Part shown: positions 6,403 to 6,647 of the stretch, piece after piece | Position numbering within the stretch: position 1 is the first letter of the stretch | Layout of the letters: every line of letters starts with the position of its first letter | NCBI GenBank assembly: GCA_017554135.1 | Contig: JAFZIX010000285.1 | Coordinates: 1 to 6,647 of the forward strand | Reading direction: 5' to 3' | Length of the DNA: 6,647 bases | Origin: Bacteroidales bacterium | Lineage (GTDB): Bacteria; Bacteroidota; Bacteroidia; Bacteroidales; UBA932 | Made by a program: the position numbers and the translations under genes | The notes under the pieces: model-generated | The model's input: the letters and a program-made list of their open reading frames with translations, nothing else | Databases searched by the model: none | What the model was told of the DNA's origin: nothing

Positions 6403-6647
6403 TTAAAACAGGGTATTATCATCCCCCTGGGGTTTAATTATCCCCAAATGTTTATACGCAATATCGGTTGCGATACGGCCGCGCTGGGTGCGGAGGATAA
6501 ATCCTTCTTTAATAAGGAAGGGTTCGTACACTTCCTCGTATGTTCCTTGATCTTCGCTGATGGCGGTAGACAGGGTATTCGCACCGACGGGACCACCCTT
6601 GAACTTCTCTATTATTGTCCTTAATATCTTATTGTCTATGGAATCCA
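6403..6647 (-). CDS. ruvB: Holliday junction branch migration helicase RuvB, C-terminal 80 residues (5' end off the window)
   Basis: RuvB is the hexameric AAA+ motor that, with RuvA, drives branch migration of Holliday junctions before RuvC cleavage. Only the C-terminal winged-helix domain is in the window. The frame enters two bases from the right edge with DSIDNKILRTIIEKFKGGPV, then has TLSTAISED, the hallmark EEVYEPFLIKEGF (residues 37-49 of the visible part) and RTQRGRIATDIAYKHLG, and ends TLF at a TAA (6405-6403). The AAA+ Walker motifs lie beyond the window. The short tail after KHLG (IIKPQGDDNTLF) is within normal family variation. The stop lies 59 bases before the sdhA start; no convincing terminator was seen between them. 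Confidence 0.94.
   Translation of the reverse strand, partial: DSIDNKILRTIIEKFKGGPVGANTLSTAISEDQGTYEEVYEPFLIKEGFILRTQRGRIATDIAYKHLGIIKPQGDDNTLF

Overview
The window looks like a chromosomal housekeeping stretch from a member of the Bacteroidota, most likely Bacteroidales. Three things point there. The protein sequences have Bacteroidota character: a TonB with an acidic linker, and a FrdA/SdhA with RKESCGGHFR near its C-terminus. Three start sites carry the Bacteroidota-type promoter (-33 TTG and -7 TAnnTTTG), each with a 20-bp spacer. Good Shine-Dalgarno sites are scarce. Genus and species cannot be read from this sequence. All six visible natural gene ends use TAA.

Layout from left to right. 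On the minus strand, mnmG (1-1145, running off the left edge) lies 6 bases behind ybeY (1152-1586), and both are read from a promoter at 1607-1637. Divergent to these, tonB (1707-2396, plus strand) has its own promoter at 1643-1673. It ends in an intrinsic terminator at 2417-2445, and hflX (2453-3646, plus strand) starts 7 bases later. hflX runs tail to tail, with no base between the stop codons, into sdhB/frdB (3647-4390, minus). That gene follows sdhA/frdA (4397-6343, minus), which has a slightly degenerate promoter at 6370-6400. The right edge holds the last 80 codons of ruvB (6403-6647, minus). No stretch longer than about 120 bases lacks a gene or regulatory element.

Functionally, mnmG (tRNA wobble uridine modification), ybeY (rRNA processing endonuclease) and hflX (ribosome-associated GTPase) all concern translation. 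tonB powers outer-membrane uptake. sdhA-sdhB encode the soluble flavoprotein and iron-sulfur parts of succinate dehydrogenase/fumarate reductase. ruvB encodes the Holliday-junction motor. The cytochrome b subunit gene (sdhC/frdC), usually just upstream of sdhA in Bacteroidota, is absent here; ruvB sits in its place.

The most unusual observation is an in-frame TAG codon at 327-329 inside mnmG, five codons before the essential cysteine. The same frame continues with fully conserved MnmG sequence to the window edge. It could be a nonsense mutation, a sequencing error or a read-through site. No other gene in the window contains an internal TAG, which argues against general reassignment of the codon. 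I found no mobile element, CRISPR array, tRNA or rRNA, and no clearly new multi-gene system.
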